Part shown: piece by piece, positions 1 to 8,985 of the stretch | Layout of the letters: each line of letters starts with the position of its first letter | How positions within the stretch are numbered: position 1 is the first letter of the stretch | From: Pseudotabrizicola sp051200875 | Lineage (GTDB): Bacteria; Pseudomonadota; Alphaproteobacteria; Rhodobacterales; Rhodobacteraceae | NCBI RefSeq assembly: GCF_051200875.1 | Contig: NZ_CP195191.1 | Location: forward strand, 682,001-746,000 | Length of the DNA: 64,000 nucleotides | Direction of reading: 5' to 3' | Translations under genes and position numbers: made by a program | Notes under the pieces: generated by a model | What the model was told of the DNA's origin: nothing | The model's database searches: none | What the model saw: the letters and a program-made list of their open reading frames with translations, nothing else

Positions 1-2
1 TT

Positions 3-440
3 ATTGGTCTGACCGGCGGCATGGGCTTTGACCCCGTCACCCGTTTGCCCTCGCCGATCGAGGCTGTGCAGATCGGGGCCGAACAGACCTGGTATATCGC
101 GAAAACCTCGCTTTCCGGCATTTGGCACATGATCACCGGGGCGATTTCTTCCTGCAATCTTCGCAGCCCAATCGGCATCGCTGAAAGCTCGGGGGCCGCC
201 GCATCGCAAGGCGTGGACTCATTCATCATGTTCATCGGCCTTTTGTCGGTGGCCGTCGGCCTGATGAACCTCTTGCCTGTCCCCGTGCTGGATGGCGGGC
301 ATCTGGTTTTCCACGCCTACGAGGCGATTTTCGGCAACCCACCGACCGAAAAAGCGCTCCGCGTGCTGATGTCGGCGGGCCTTACTCTGATTCTGTCACT
401 GATGGCCTTCGGGGTCTCTAACGATCTGTTTCTGTGTTAA
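3..440 (+). CDS. rseP: RIP metalloprotease RseP (site-2 protease), C-terminal part
   Basis: The 3' end of an open frame that enters from upstream; about 145 residues are visible. It shows the C-terminal half of a site-2 intramembrane protease: a hydrophobic segment ending NLLPVPVLDGGHL, which carries the third zinc-ligand motif (LDGGH), and a final membrane helix. The catalytic HExxH and the PDZ domains must lie upstream of the window. In the family the enzyme cleaves anti-sigma factors and signal-peptide remnants within the inner membrane. The position just before bamA matches the usual rseP-bamA-skp-fabZ-lpxA order in proteobacteria. A hairpin follows the stop. Confidence 0.93.
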   Translation: MGLTGGMGFDPVTRLPSPIEAVQIGAEQTWYIAKTSLSGIWHMITGAISSCNLRSPIGIAESSGAAASQGVDSFIMFIGLLSVAVGLMNLLPVPVLDGGHLVFHAYEAIFGNPPTEKALRVLMSAGLTLILSLMAFGVSNDLFLC

Positions 441-441
441 T

Positions 442-465
442 CCCATCCGTTTGGATGGGCTTTCT
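442..465 (+). terminator. Rho-independent terminator after rseP
   Basis: Perfect inverted repeat CCCATCC/GGATGGG with a 4-base GTTT loop beginning two bases after the rseP stop, then CTTTCT. The trailing U run is short, so termination may be partial. Confidence 0.6.
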
Positions 466-530
466 ATCCGCACAGAGCCACAATCGCGCCACATTCATTT
501 GCTAAGTTCTGCTGGCAATGGAGGTGTTAC

Positions 531-668
531 ATGCAGGTTGTCATGGAAAGCTATCGTGGGCTGTCGTTTCTGGTCTATTTGAACGCTGACCGGATCTTTA
601 CGTTCGGCACGGTGATCGCTGGCCTTCTGGCCGGGGCTTTCTTGGGTACCTGCCTGATGCCTCAATAA
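531..668 (+). CDS. Small single-pass membrane protein, 45 aa, unknown function
   Basis: An ATG follows a strong Shine-Dalgarno GGAGG (520-524) at six bases. The 45-residue product has a polar N-terminus (about 1-22) and one hydrophobic helix (about 24-43) rich in Gly and Ala, ending in Met-Pro-Gln. It is flanked by terminators on both sides (after rseP, and its own at 698-726), so it looks like an independent short transcription unit. I do not recognise a named family; the architecture resembles other short inner-membrane proteins of Rhodobacterales. The evidence for a real gene is the RBS, the coherent membrane helix and the dedicated terminator. Confidence 0.65.
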   Translation: MQVVMESYRGLSFLVYLNADRIFTFGTVIAGLLAGAFLGTCLMPQ

Positions 669-697
669 TCACGCGTTGATTTTCCCGATTTCGGATC

Positions 698-726
698 GGC
701 CCGCTTTCCGCAAGCGGGCCTTTGCT
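698..726 (+). terminator. Rho-independent terminator upstream of bamA
   Basis: Nine-base perfect stem GGCCCGCTT/AAGCGGGCC with a 5-base loop, followed by TTTGCTTTTG. It ends the transcript of the 45-aa membrane protein. Confidence 0.8.
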
Positions 727-776
727 TTTGCGCTTCGCGGCGTTCCGCCATCGGTCCGGCGCGCCTTTTCAACGCT

Positions 777-805
777 TTGACAAGCCAAGCTCTTACGGCT
801 AGTGA
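777..805 (+). promoter_or_regulatory. Putative sigma-70-type promoter for bamA
   Basis: TTGACA (777-782), a 17-base spacer and TAGTGA (800-805) lie about 35 bases upstream of the bamA start, just after a terminator. The -35 is ideal and the -10 is weak. Inferred from sequence only. Confidence 0.45.
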
Positions 806-838
806 AGACACTATAGCTTGTTGAGGATGAGGATTGTC

Positions 839-3211
839 ATGCACGATACTGCGGTCAGCGTTGCCAAAACCGGGCGTGCCTCTGCCACTCGTCGCATCAT
901 TACGGCGCTTTTCCTTTCCACTGCAATGGCTTCCGGGGCGAACTTCACACCGGCCGTTGCACAGGAATACAGCTTCGACAGCGTGACGGTTGAAGGCAAC
1001 GAGCTGGTTGATGTTCCAACCATCCTCGGTCTGGCCAGAATCAATCGTGGCCAAGCACTCAGCACCGCCGAATTGAACGACGCCTATCAGAACCTCGTCC
1101 GCTCGGGTCTGTTCGAAACCGTCGAAATCGTTCCTTCGGGCAACACACTGATCATCAAGGTCGTCGAATACCCGATCATCAACTTCATCAATTTCGAAGG
1201 CAACAAGCGCCTCAAGGATGAAGATCTGGCCGAGGCCATCTCTTCCAAAACAAGCCGCGTCTATTCACCCAGCCAAGCCGAGGCCGATGCGTCTACCTTG
1301 GGCGAACTTTACCGCGCCAAGGGCCGCATGGCCGCGACCGTGACGCCAAAGATCATCCGCCGCTCCAACAGCCGCGTCGATCTGGTCTTTGAGATCACCG
1401 AAGGCCGCGTGACCGAAATTGAACGCTTGGCCTTTGTTGGCAACCGTGCCTATTCCGACCGCCGCCTGCGGCAGGTCCTGGAAACCAAGCAGGCCGGCAT
1501 CTTCCGCCAACTGGTGCAGCGCGACACCCTGGTGGCCGAGCGTTTGGAAGTCGACAAGCAGTTGCTCCGCGACTTCTATCTGTCGCGCGGCTATGTCGAC
1601 ATTCAGGTGACCGACGCCTCTGCCGAAATCGCCCGCGAACGGGATGCGGTCTTCGTCAGCTTCACCATTCAGGAAGGCCGCCAATTCCGTATCGGCAAAG
1701 TCTCGACAGTGTCGGAAATCAGCGATGTTGACGCGGCAGAGTTTGAAGCCGTTCAGCGCATCCGTGAGGGCGTGGTCTATTCGCCAGCGGTCATCGAAAA
1801 TAACATCGCGCGGATGGAAAACCTTGCCCTTCGCAGGGGGCTTAACTTTGTCCGTGTTGATCCGCGCATCACCCGCAATGATCGGGATGGCACGCTGGAT
1901 ATCGAATTTGCCATCGTCCGCGGCGATCGTATCTTCGTCGAACGCATCGACATCGAAGGCAACACGACGACCCTTGATCAGGTCATCCGCCGCCAGTTCC
2001 GCAGCGCCGAAGGCGACCCCTTCAACCCGCGCGAAATCCGTCAGGCGGCCGAACGTATTCGCGCCCTCGGGTTCTTCAAGAACGCCGACGTGAATGCGCG
2101 TCAGGGCAGCGCCGGCGATCAGGTTGTGGTCGATGTGAACGTCGAAGAACAGGCCACCGGATCGCTTAGCCTGGGCGCCAGCTACGGCGTCGAAGCCGGT
2201 GTCGGCCTCAATATCGGCTTCTCGGAAACGAACTTCCTTGGTCGCGGGCAGGCGCTTTCGGTCAACCTGTCGACCGGCACGGATTCGCAGAATACCAGCC
2301 TCAGCTTCACCGAACCGGCTTTCCTTGGCCGCGACTTGTCGCTCAGCTTCGGCGTGTTCTACAACACGACCAAGCAGTTGAATTCGCTCTACAACACCGA
2401 AGCTCTTGGCACCAATATCTCGCTTGGTTTCCCGGTTGGCGAACTCAGCACGCTGGATATCCGTTATGGCCTCAGCCTGAACACGCTGAAAAACTACAAA
2501 GGCGTCGATGACGACAACGATACGACAACGCCGAATATCTTCGACCCGACCCTGACGGCCGAAGTGGCGCGCGATGCCGAAGTCACCTCGTCCATCGGCT
2601 ATACCTACGCCTATGACACCCGAATTGGCGGCCTGTCGCCCGATCGCGCCGTTTTGCTGCGGTTTAGCCAAGACATTGCAGGGCTTGGTGGCGACGCGAA
2701 ATACATCAAGTCCGAACTTTTGGCCTTGGCCGAACGCAAGATCATGAACGAAGACGTGACCCTGCGCGCGATTTTCGAGGCTGGTGCCATCAGCGCCTTC
2801 GGCGGCTATGAAACCCGCGTGACCGAGCGCTTCTTCGGCTCGCAAAAGATTCGGGGCTTTGCGGGCAACGGGATCGGCCCGCGCGCTTTGGCAACCGATG
2901 ATGCCTTGGGCGGCAACTACTATGTCGCGGCTCGGTTCGAGGCAGATTTCCCGCTTGGTCTTCCCGAAGAATACGGGATCACGGGCGGTGCCTTTGTGGA
3001 TGTTGGGTCGGTTTGGGGCCTGAACGGCCCGCGCGTTGACGCAAATGGTGCGGCGATTGACACCAGCCTGAATCCTCGTGCGTCGATTGGTCTTTCCTTC
3101 GTGTGGAACGCCCCCATCGGTCCGCTGCGCTTCAACTTCTCGCGGCCGCTGAAGAAAGAGTCCTACGACAAGGTGCGCAACTTCGATCTGACCATTTCGA
3201 CCAAGTTCTGA
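839..3211 (+). CDS. bamA: Outer membrane protein assembly factor BamA
   Basis: Omp85-family beta-barrel assembly protein, the core of the BAM complex that inserts proteins into the outer membrane. The ATG at 839 is chosen because GAGG (829-832) sits six bases before it; in-frame TTG and ATG codons lie slightly upstream (818-829). The 790-aa product has a signal peptide cleaved near residue 41 (AVA|Q), five POTRA repeats over roughly residues 43-440, and a C-terminal 16-stranded barrel with the RGF motif (KIRGFAGN) of the L6 loop. It ends in Phe, the usual outer membrane protein signature. The stop overlaps the skp start by one base, indicating coupling with its chaperone. Confidence 0.97.
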   Translation: MHDTAVSVAKTGRASATRRIITALFLSTAMASGANFTPAVAQEYSFDSVTVEGNELVDVPTILGLARINRGQALSTAELNDAYQNLVRSGLFETVEIVPSGNTLIIKVVEYPIINFINFEGNKRLKDEDLAEAISSKTSRVYSPSQAEADASTLGELYRAKGRMAATVTPKIIRRSNSRVDLVFEITEGRVTEIERLAFVGNRAYSDRRLRQVLETKQAGIFRQLVQRDTLVAERLEVDKQLLRDFYLSRGYVDIQVTDASAEIARERDAVFVSFTIQEGRQFRIGKVSTVSEISDVDAAEFEAVQRIREGVVYSPAVIENNIARMENLALRRGLNFVRVDPRITRNDRDGTLDIEFAIVRGDRIFVERIDIEGNTTTLDQVIRRQFRSAEGDPFNPREIRQAAERIRALGFFKNADVNARQGSAGDQVVVDVNVEEQATGSLSLGASYGVEAGVGLNIGFSETNFLGRGQALSVNLSTGTDSQNTSLSFTEPAFLGRDLSLSFGVFYNTTKQLNSLYNTEALGTNISLGFPVGELSTLDIRYGLSLNTLKNYKGVDDDNDTTTPNIFDPTLTAEVARDAEVTSSIGYTYAYDTRIGGLSPDRAVLLRFSQDIAGLGGDAKYIKSELLALAERKIMNEDVTLRAIFEAGAISAFGGYETRVTERFFGSQKIRGFAGNGIGPRALATDDALGGNYYVAARFEADFPLGLPEEYGITGGAFVDVGSVWGLNGPRVDANGAAIDTSLNPRASIGLSFVWNAPIGPLRFNFSRPLKKESYDKVRNFDLTISTKF

Positions 3212-3873
3212 TGCGGGCAGAGTGCCGAAAGCGTTTTGGATTGGCCAGTGTTGCGGCACTGGCCTTTGCCATATTTGCCGGACCTGCCACGCTGACCCTT
3301 GCCCAAACGACCGAGCCGACTGCGACCGAACCTGTTCAGCAAGACGGCGTGTTGCAGTTGCCCTTCGTGACGATCGACAAAGACCGCCTTTATGCCGAAT
3401 CCGAACCGGGAAAAGCTGCTCAGGCCGCATTCGATGAAGACAGCGCCGCATTGATTGCCGAAAATCGACGCCTCGAAGCGGCACTGGAACAAGAAGAGCG
3501 TGACCTTACGGCCCGGCGTGCCTCGCTTCCCGCGGCAGAGTTTCAAAAACTGGCGCAGGAATTCGACGCCAAGGTCGAAGATCTGCGAACAGCCCAAGAC
3601 ACGAAAAGCCGCAATCTGACCCGTCGCCGCGACGAAGACAGGCAGATTTTCTTTGAGCGGTCGATTCCGGTTCTGGGGCAACTCATGGTCGACCTGAACG
3701 CCGTGGCCATTATCGACCGCACCGCGATTATCCTGACCTATGATCAGCTTGATGTAACGGATCTGGCTATAGAACGCCTGAACGCTGACTATGCGGCACA
3801 ATCTGACGCGTCTGAGGCACCGGCTTCGGGTGATGACAGTGCTGCGCCCGAGGCAAAACCGACCGCTCCGTAA
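3211..3873 (+). CDS. skp: Periplasmic chaperone Skp/OmpH family
   Basis: 220-aa OmpH-like protein. The ATG overlaps the bamA stop (TGATG), so translation is probably coupled. A signal peptide covers about residues 1-31 (hydrophobic AALAFAIFAG, cleavage near LAQ). The middle is a long charged coiled coil (about 60-150), the tentacle region of Skp. The C-terminus is a low-complexity Ala/Pro/Glu/Asp tail. In the family it forms a trimer that holds unfolded outer membrane proteins on the way to BamA. The gene order bamA-skp-fabZ is typical. Confidence 0.9.
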   Translation: MRAECRKRFGLASVAALAFAIFAGPATLTLAQTTEPTATEPVQQDGVLQLPFVTIDKDRLYAESEPGKAAQAAFDEDSAALIAENRRLEAALEQEERDLTARRASLPAAEFQKLAQEFDAKVEDLRTAQDTKSRNLTRRRDEDRQIFFERSIPVLGQLMVDLNAVAIIDRTAIILTYDQLDVTDLAIERLNADYAAQSDASEAPASGDDSAAPEAKPTAP

Positions 3874-3943
3874 CCACCTGTCCTTGCCGTGACAGGGGGA
3901 TATTGCTAGCAACGGGAAAAGACCCATAACAAAGGGACATCCG

Positions 3944-4408
3944 ATGACCTCCGCCACCGCCCCGACCGAAGCCGACATCAGCCTGATCCAGCGGATCCTG
4001 CCGCATCGTTATCCGTTTCTTCTGGTCGACAAGGTGCGCGACATCGTCGTGAACGAAAGCTGTGTCGGCATCAAATGCGTCACGATGAACGAACCGCAAT
4101 TCACCGGCCACTTTCCCGAAATGCCGGTCTTTCCGGGCGTCCTGATCATCGAGGCGATGGCCCAGACCTCGGGCATCCTCGTCGGCCTGTCGATGGATCT
4201 CGTCGACAAGAATGCCAAGGTGTTCTTCATGGGGGTCGATGGCGTCAAGTTCCGCCGCAAGGTCGGCCCGGGCGACGTTCTGGAACTGCATGTCAAAGCC
4301 CTGCGTGGCGGCGGTCGCGTCTGGAAATTCGACGGCCGCGCCATGGTTGATGGCGAACTTGCCTGCGAGGCCCAATTCACCGCCATGTTCGACGTGCCAA
4401 AGGCCTGA
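3944..4408 (+). CDS. fabZ: 3-hydroxyacyl-[ACP] dehydratase FabZ
   Basis: 154-aa hot-dog-fold dehydratase that forms trans-2-enoyl-ACP in fatty acid elongation. The signature LPHRYPFLLVD and the catalytic pair are visible: His56 in GHFP and Glu70 in IIEAMAQ. An AAGGGA Shine-Dalgarno precedes the ATG. It sits between skp and lpxA, where its activity on 3-hydroxyacyl-ACP competes with LpxA for the same substrate. The stop is three bases from the lpxA start. Confidence 0.97.
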   Translation: MTSATAPTEADISLIQRILPHRYPFLLVDKVRDIVVNESCVGIKCVTMNEPQFTGHFPEMPVFPGVLIIEAMAQTSGILVGLSMDLVDKNAKVFFMGVDGVKFRRKVGPGDVLELHVKALRGGGRVWKFDGRAMVDGELACEAQFTAMFDVPKA

Positions 4409-4411
4409 TCC

Positions 4412-5209
4412 ATGGGTATCGACGCCACGGCGACCATCCACCCCTCGGCTATCGTCGAAGAAGGGGCCAGCATTGGCCCCGGCTGCACCATCGGCCCCTT
4501 TGCGGTAATCGGTCCCGAGGTGACACTCGCAAGCGGTGTCACCGTCAAATCGCATGCCGTCGTTACGGGTTGGACAGAGATCGGCGAAGAAACCGTCATC
4601 TTTCCCTTCGCCACCGTGGGCGAGGTGCCGCAAGACCTGAAATTCAAGGGCGAGCGTACCCGCCTGATCGTCGGCGCCCGCTGCCGCATCCGCGAAGGCG
4701 CCACGCTGAACACCGGCACCGAGGGCGGTGGAGGCATCACCCGCGTCGGCGATGATTGCCTGATCATGACCGGCGCCCATGTCGGCCATGATGCGCAAAT
4801 CGGCAACCGCGTGATCCTTGTGAACCAAGTCGCCATCGCCGGCCACTGCCACCTTGGCGATGACGTCATCGTCGGCGGCCTTTCAGGCGTTCACCAATGG
4901 GTCCGTATCGGCCAGGGTGCCATCATCGGCGCCGTGACCATGGTCACCAATGACGTGATCCCCTATGGCCTCGTGCAAGCCCCGCGCGGCGAGTTGGACG
5001 GCCTGAACCTTGTCGGCCTGAAACGCCGCGGGGTCGAGCGGTCCGAAATCACCGCACTCCGCGCCGCCTATCAGATGCTGGCCCAAGGCGAAGGCAATTT
5101 CCTCGACCGGGCCCGCAAACTCTCGGAAGAAACCGACAGCCGGCATGTGCGCGAGATCACGGAATTCATCCTCGCCGCCTCTGACCGCAGCTTCCTGACC
5201 CCGAAATGA
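4412..5209 (+). CDS. lpxA: Acyl-ACP--UDP-N-acetylglucosamine O-acyltransferase LpxA
   Basis: First enzyme of lipid A synthesis. The 265-aa protein has a left-handed parallel beta-helix of hexapeptide repeats through about residue 190, starting IHPSAIVEEGASIGPG. The catalytic His lies in the GAHVGHDAQIGN segment, and an alpha-helical C-terminal domain follows. Its stop overlaps the start of lpxI by four bases (ATGA). Confidence 0.97.
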   Translation: MGIDATATIHPSAIVEEGASIGPGCTIGPFAVIGPEVTLASGVTVKSHAVVTGWTEIGEETVIFPFATVGEVPQDLKFKGERTRLIVGARCRIREGATLNTGTEGGGGITRVGDDCLIMTGAHVGHDAQIGNRVILVNQVAIAGHCHLGDDVIVGGLSGVHQWVRIGQGAIIGAVTMVTNDVIPYGLVQAPRGELDGLNLVGLKRRGVERSEITALRAAYQMLAQGEGNFLDRARKLSEETDSRHVREITEFILAASDRSFLTPK

Positions 5210-6009
5210 CCCGTACCGCGATCATCGCAGGGGCAGGGGCGTTGCCCGCCGCCGTGGCCCAAGCACTTGATAACCCGCTGGTCTGCGCGCTCGACGGTTT
5301 CACGCCAACCGGCCTGACCCCGGACATGACCTTCCGGGTCGAGCGCCTTGTTCCGTTCTTCAACGCGCTAGAGGATGCGGGCGTGACCACCGTTACCTTC
5401 GCTGGCGCCGTCCAGCGCCCCCGCCTTGACCCGGCGCTGTTTGATCCGGCAACCGCCCAACTCGTTCCGCGCCTTTTCGCCGCCATGCAGGCGGGCGATG
5501 ATGCCACGCTCCGAGCGGTGATTGGCCTTTTCGAAGAGGCCGGCTTTGCCATCAAAGGAACCGCCGATCTCGCCCCCGATCTGGTCCCCGCCGAGGGGCT
5601 TTTGACCGGCAACCTGACCGATCAAGACCGCAAGGACGCCGCGCGCGCCGAAACCATCGTGCAGGCACTTGGCGCGGCCGATGTGGGGCAGGGCTGCGTT
5701 GTCGTCCAAGGCCTTTGCCTTGCTGCCGAGGCGCTGCCGGGAACCGACGCCATGCTGGCAGGCGTTGCCCTCTTGCCGCAGACGCTCCGCCCCGATCCGG
5801 CCCGCGGGCGCGGCCTCTTTTACAAGGCCCCGAAACCGGGCCAAGACCTGCGCATCGACCTGCCCACCATCGGCCCTGCCACCGTCTCTGCCGCGGCTAA
5901 AGCCGGGCTTGCCGGCATCGCATGGCAGGCGGGTGGCGTCATCTGCCTTGACCGCCCCGCCATGATCGCCGCCGCCGAAGCCGCAGGCCTCTTCCTGTGG
6001 GCGCGCTAA
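5206..6009 (+). CDS. lpxI: UDP-2,3-diacylglucosamine pyrophosphatase LpxI
   Basis: 267-aa member of the LpxI (DUF1009) family, the alphaproteobacterial replacement for LpxH, which hydrolyses UDP-2,3-diacylglucosamine to lipid X. Family marks are the N-terminal IIAGAGALP motif and a C-terminal catalytic domain ending in GGVICLDRP and LFLWAR. It overlaps lpxA by 4 bases and lpxB by 13, so the lpxA-lpxI-lpxB block is one translationally coupled unit. Confidence 0.95.
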   Translation: MTRTAIIAGAGALPAAVAQALDNPLVCALDGFTPTGLTPDMTFRVERLVPFFNALEDAGVTTVTFAGAVQRPRLDPALFDPATAQLVPRLFAAMQAGDDATLRAVIGLFEEAGFAIKGTADLAPDLVPAEGLLTGNLTDQDRKDAARAETIVQALGAADVGQGCVVVQGLCLAAEALPGTDAMLAGVALLPQTLRPDPARGRGLFYKAPKPGQDLRIDLPTIGPATVSAAAKAGLAGIAWQAGGVICLDRPAMIAAAEAAGLFLWAR

Positions 6010-7130
6010 GCCTTTTCTTGATCGCGGGCGAACCTTCGGGCGACCGGCTGGGCGCGGCGCTGATGGCGGGTCTCAAGCAGCTCAACCCCGGCGTCACCTT
6101 TTCCGGCGTCGGCGGCCCCCTGATGCAGGAACAGGGGCTGCAAAGCCTGTTCCCGATGGAAGAGCTTTCGGTCATGGGCATCGCCGAGGTGCTGCCAAAG
6201 TACTTCCACCTGAAACGCCGAATCGCGGAAACCGCACAGGCGGCCCTTGCCGCCAAGCCCGACGCGATGATCACCATCGACAGCCCCGATTTCTGTCTGC
6301 GCGTGGCGTCCATCGTGAAAGCCGCCCTGCCTGATTTCAAAACCGTTCACTACGTTGCCCCTTCGGTCTGGGCGTGGCGCCCCGGTCGCGCGACGAAAAT
6401 GGCACGGGTCATCGACCATGTTCTGGCTCTGCTGCCATTCGAGCCGCCCTATATGACCGCCGCTGGCATGAGCTGCGATTTCGTCGGCCATCCGGTGGTG
6501 GCCGAGCCGCTGGCGACGCCCGAGGAACGCGCCCTGATGGCGGGGGATGGACCGCTGATCCTTGCCCTGCCGGGGTCACGCAGGGGCGAGGTCACGCGTC
6601 TTGCCCCGGTTCTGGGGCAGGTCTTGGCGCGGATCAAAGCCGCCCACCCAACCGCCCGCGTGGCCCTGCCCACCGTGCGCGGCGTGGCCGACCTCGTGGC
6701 GGAATTGACGGAAAACTGGGCATTTAAGCCGCAGATCATCCACGATCCTGCCGAAAAACGTGCAGCCTTTGCCGTGGCCGATGTTGCCATCGCCGCCTCT
6801 GGCACCGTGTCCCTTGAACTTGCCGCCAATGACTGCCCGATGGTCATTGCCTATGACATGCACCCTCTCACGCTGTGGCTTATGCGCCGTGCCGCGCTGA
6901 TTGATACGGTCACACTGGTCAATCTGGTCTCTGACACGCGGGTCGTCCCGGAATTCATAGGCGAGACCTGCCGCGCCGATCTGATCGCGCCCGCAGTGCT
7001 GCAACTCTTGGAAAATGGCGCCGGACCTCAGGCCGAGGCGATGCGCCTGACGATGGAACGCTTGGGCAAGGGTGGTGAGGCTCCGGGCCTGCGCGCCGCC
7101 CGATCAGTGCTGAACTTTCTAAAGGGGTAG
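5997..7130 (+). CDS. lpxB: Lipid-A-disaccharide synthase LpxB
   Basis: 377-aa GT19 glycosyltransferase that joins lipid X to UDP-2,3-diacylglucosamine. The start is a GTG inside the end of lpxI. The N-terminus LFLIAGEPSGDRLGA is the family signature, and SVWAWRPGR, LPGSRRGEV and ASGTVSLELA follow in the expected order. Length is usual for the family. It probably acts at the cytoplasmic face of the inner membrane. Confidence 0.97.
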   Translation: MGALSLFLIAGEPSGDRLGAALMAGLKQLNPGVTFSGVGGPLMQEQGLQSLFPMEELSVMGIAEVLPKYFHLKRRIAETAQAALAAKPDAMITIDSPDFCLRVASIVKAALPDFKTVHYVAPSVWAWRPGRATKMARVIDHVLALLPFEPPYMTAAGMSCDFVGHPVVAEPLATPEERALMAGDGPLILALPGSRRGEVTRLAPVLGQVLARIKAAHPTARVALPTVRGVADLVAELTENWAFKPQIIHDPAEKRAAFAVADVAIAASGTVSLELAANDCPMVIAYDMHPLTLWLMRRAALIDTVTLVNLVSDTRVVPEFIGETCRADLIAPAVLQLLENGAGPQAEAMRLTMERLGKGGEAPGLRAARSVLNFLKG

Positions 7131-7133
7131 GGA

Positions 7134-7634
7134 ATGCATCAGGCTTTCGCACGGTTTACCACCGCACTCTCCGCCGCCTCTGATCCGCAAGACCCCTTTG
7201 CCGCCCTGCATCGGCTGACGGCAGAGACCGTGGGCGCGCGCCTCTTTACGGTGACAACGGTGGAAGACAATGGACGTCTGGCACGGCGCAGCTACACCAG
7301 CCATCCGGTGGAATATCCGGTTTCCGGTGTAAAGATCGTCGAGCCGAACCGCTGGACCGAGGTGGTTCTGGACGGGCGAAAGACATTTGTTGCGAATTCT
7401 CTGGCCGAGATTGCGACGGTCTTCCCCGATCATGAATTGATCGGGTCGCTGGGTCTTGGCTCGGTCGTGAACATGCCGGTGATCCTGCGCGGAGAGATTG
7501 GCGCGACGCTGAACCTTTTGGATGTTGAGGGCTATTTCACGCCCGAGCGCGTGGCCTTTATCACAGAAAATCTGACCCTGCCGACAATGGCCGCGCAATT
7601 GTTGCATGACCGTCTTTTGGCGGGGACAAGTTAA
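7134..7634 (+). CDS. GAF domain-containing protein
   Basis: 166-aa soluble protein with a single GAF fold (about residues 20-160), including the NMPVILRGEIGATLNLLD stretch typical of GAF strands. It has no cysteine, which argues against free-methionine-sulfoxide reductase activity (that GAF subgroup uses Cys). There are no output domains. It starts three bases after lpxB with AGGGG upstream, so it is likely the last gene of the lpx operon. A small ligand is likely but cannot be named. Confidence 0.8.
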   Translation: MHQAFARFTTALSAASDPQDPFAALHRLTAETVGARLFTVTTVEDNGRLARRSYTSHPVEYPVSGVKIVEPNRWTEVVLDGRKTFVANSLAEIATVFPDHELIGSLGLGSVVNMPVILRGEIGATLNLLDVEGYFTPERVAFITENLTLPTMAAQLLHDRLLAGTS

Positions 7635-7685
7635 TTTTAGGTTAAAGTTGCTCTGTAAGGCATTGAGTTTACGGTATTTAAAAAA

Positions 7686-7711
7686 CGTCCCCGTCGGGGA
7701 CGCCTTTTTTT
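7686..7711. terminator. Bidirectional terminator between the GAF gene and mnmA
   Basis: Perfect stem CGTCCCC/GGGGACG with a 3-base loop, flanked by an A run on the left and a T run on the right, so it can end transcription in both directions. It lies between two convergent genes. Confidence 0.85.
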
Positions 7712-8846
7712 ATCGCCCGCGCCAGATCCAGCCGCCGCCAAAGATGCGGCCACCTTCCGGTGCATAAAACACGCAAGCCTGCCCCGCGCTGACCCCATCT
7801 TCCGGGTCCAAAAGTTCGACCTCCGCCACGGTCGCCGAAAGCGGGCGGATGACAGCAGGCCGAGGTGGCCGGGTGGACCGAACCTTCACGTTCAGATGCC
7901 ATTCCTTCTGGCTCTCAAACGGCGCATCGCCCAGCCAGTTGATCTCCCTGACCGGAATCACCCGCGTGGCCAGCGACTCCTTCGGACCTACGATGACCCG
8001 CCGCGTCTCCGCGTCCAGCCGGACCACATAAAGTGGTTCGCCCAGGCCGCCGATCCCAAGGCCCTTGCGCTGCCCGATCGTGTAGTGAATGACCCCACGA
8101 TGCTGCCCCAGAACGTTGCCCTCAAGATCAACGATCTCCCCCGGATCCGCCGCCCCCGGCCGCAGCTTTTCGATCACCGCCGCATAGTTGCCGTTGGGAA
8201 CGAAACAGATGTCCTGACTGTCCGGCTTGTCCGCGACCGGCAACCCGTATTTCGCCGCAAGGGCCCGCGTCTCGGCCTTGGATTTCAAATGCCCCAAGGG
8301 GAAGCGCAGGTAAGACAACTGCTCGGGCGTGGTCGAGAACAGAAAGTAACTCTGGTCCCGGTTCGCATCCGCCGCCGAATGAAGTTCTGGTCCCACGTCC
8401 CCCAACTTGCGCTGGATATAATGGCCCGTAGCCATGCAATCGGCATCCAGATCCTTCGCTGTGGCCAAAAGGTCCTTGAACTTCACGCGCTCGTTGCAGC
8501 GGATGCAGGGGACGGGAGTTGCACCCGCCAGATAGGCGTCCGCGAATTCCTCGATGACGGCTTCACGGAAGGTGTTTTCATAGTCGAGGACGTAATGCGG
8601 AAAGCCCATCGTCTCCGCCACCCGGCGAGCATCGTGAATATCGCGCCCAGCACAGCAGGCACCTTTCTTGGCCAAGGCTGCGCCATGGTCGTAAAGCTGA
8701 AGCGTGACCCCCACCACGTCATAGCCCTCTTCCGCCAGCATCGCGGCCACAACAGAGCTGTCGACACCGCCGGACATCGCGACAACAACGCGCGTCTCTG
8801 AGGGGGGCTTGGGCAGCCCCAGCGAATTAAGTGGTTGATCAAGCAT
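7710..8846 (-). CDS. mnmA: tRNA-specific 2-thiouridylase MnmA
   Basis: 378-aa enzyme that thiolates U34 of tRNA-Lys, -Glu and -Gln. The PP-loop SGGVDSS lies near the N-terminus. The catalytic cysteines are in PCIRCNERVKF and SQDICFVP, and the GQRKGLGIGG segment and a C-terminal beta-barrel follow. The open frame extends 89 codons further upstream, but the ATG at 8846 fits the family length and has AAAGG upstream; the extension overlaps the sciP region and is rejected. It is convergent with the lpx operon. Confidence 0.95.
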   Translation of the reverse strand: MLDQPLNSLGLPKPPSETRVVVAMSGGVDSSVVAAMLAEEGYDVVGVTLQLYDHGAALAKKGACCAGRDIHDARRVAETMGFPHYVLDYENTFREAVIEEFADAYLAGATPVPCIRCNERVKFKDLLATAKDLDADCMATGHYIQRKLGDVGPELHSAADANRDQSYFLFSTTPEQLSYLRFPLGHLKSKAETRALAAKYGLPVADKPDSQDICFVPNGNYAAVIEKLRPGAADPGEIVDLEGNVLGQHRGVIHYTIGQRKGLGIGGLGEPLYVVRLDAETRRVIVGPKESLATRVIPVREINWLGDAPFESQKEWHLNVKVRSTRPPRPAVIRPLSATVAEVELLDPEDGVSAGQACVFYAPEGGRIFGGGWIWRGR

Positions 8847-8985
8847 AACAGGGCCTTTCAGCGATAGGTCGGAATATATGAAAATGCCCGCTACTCTCAA
8901 GCCCCGACGGTCAATCAGTTCATCCACAGTTAAGTGAGATCGGCAATCCTCTGTCCGGGAAAGTGGAAGAGAGGACTTTGCCCAG

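Noticed and set aside
1265..3484. 739-codon open frame on the minus strand
   Set aside because: It is exactly antisense to bamA and skp, which have clear homology; long antisense frames are expected in GC-rich coding DNA.
3767..4869. Long minus-strand frames of 361 and 286 codons
   Set aside because: Antisense to fabZ and lpxA; composition is Asp/Gly/His- or Ser/Pro-rich as in shadow frames.
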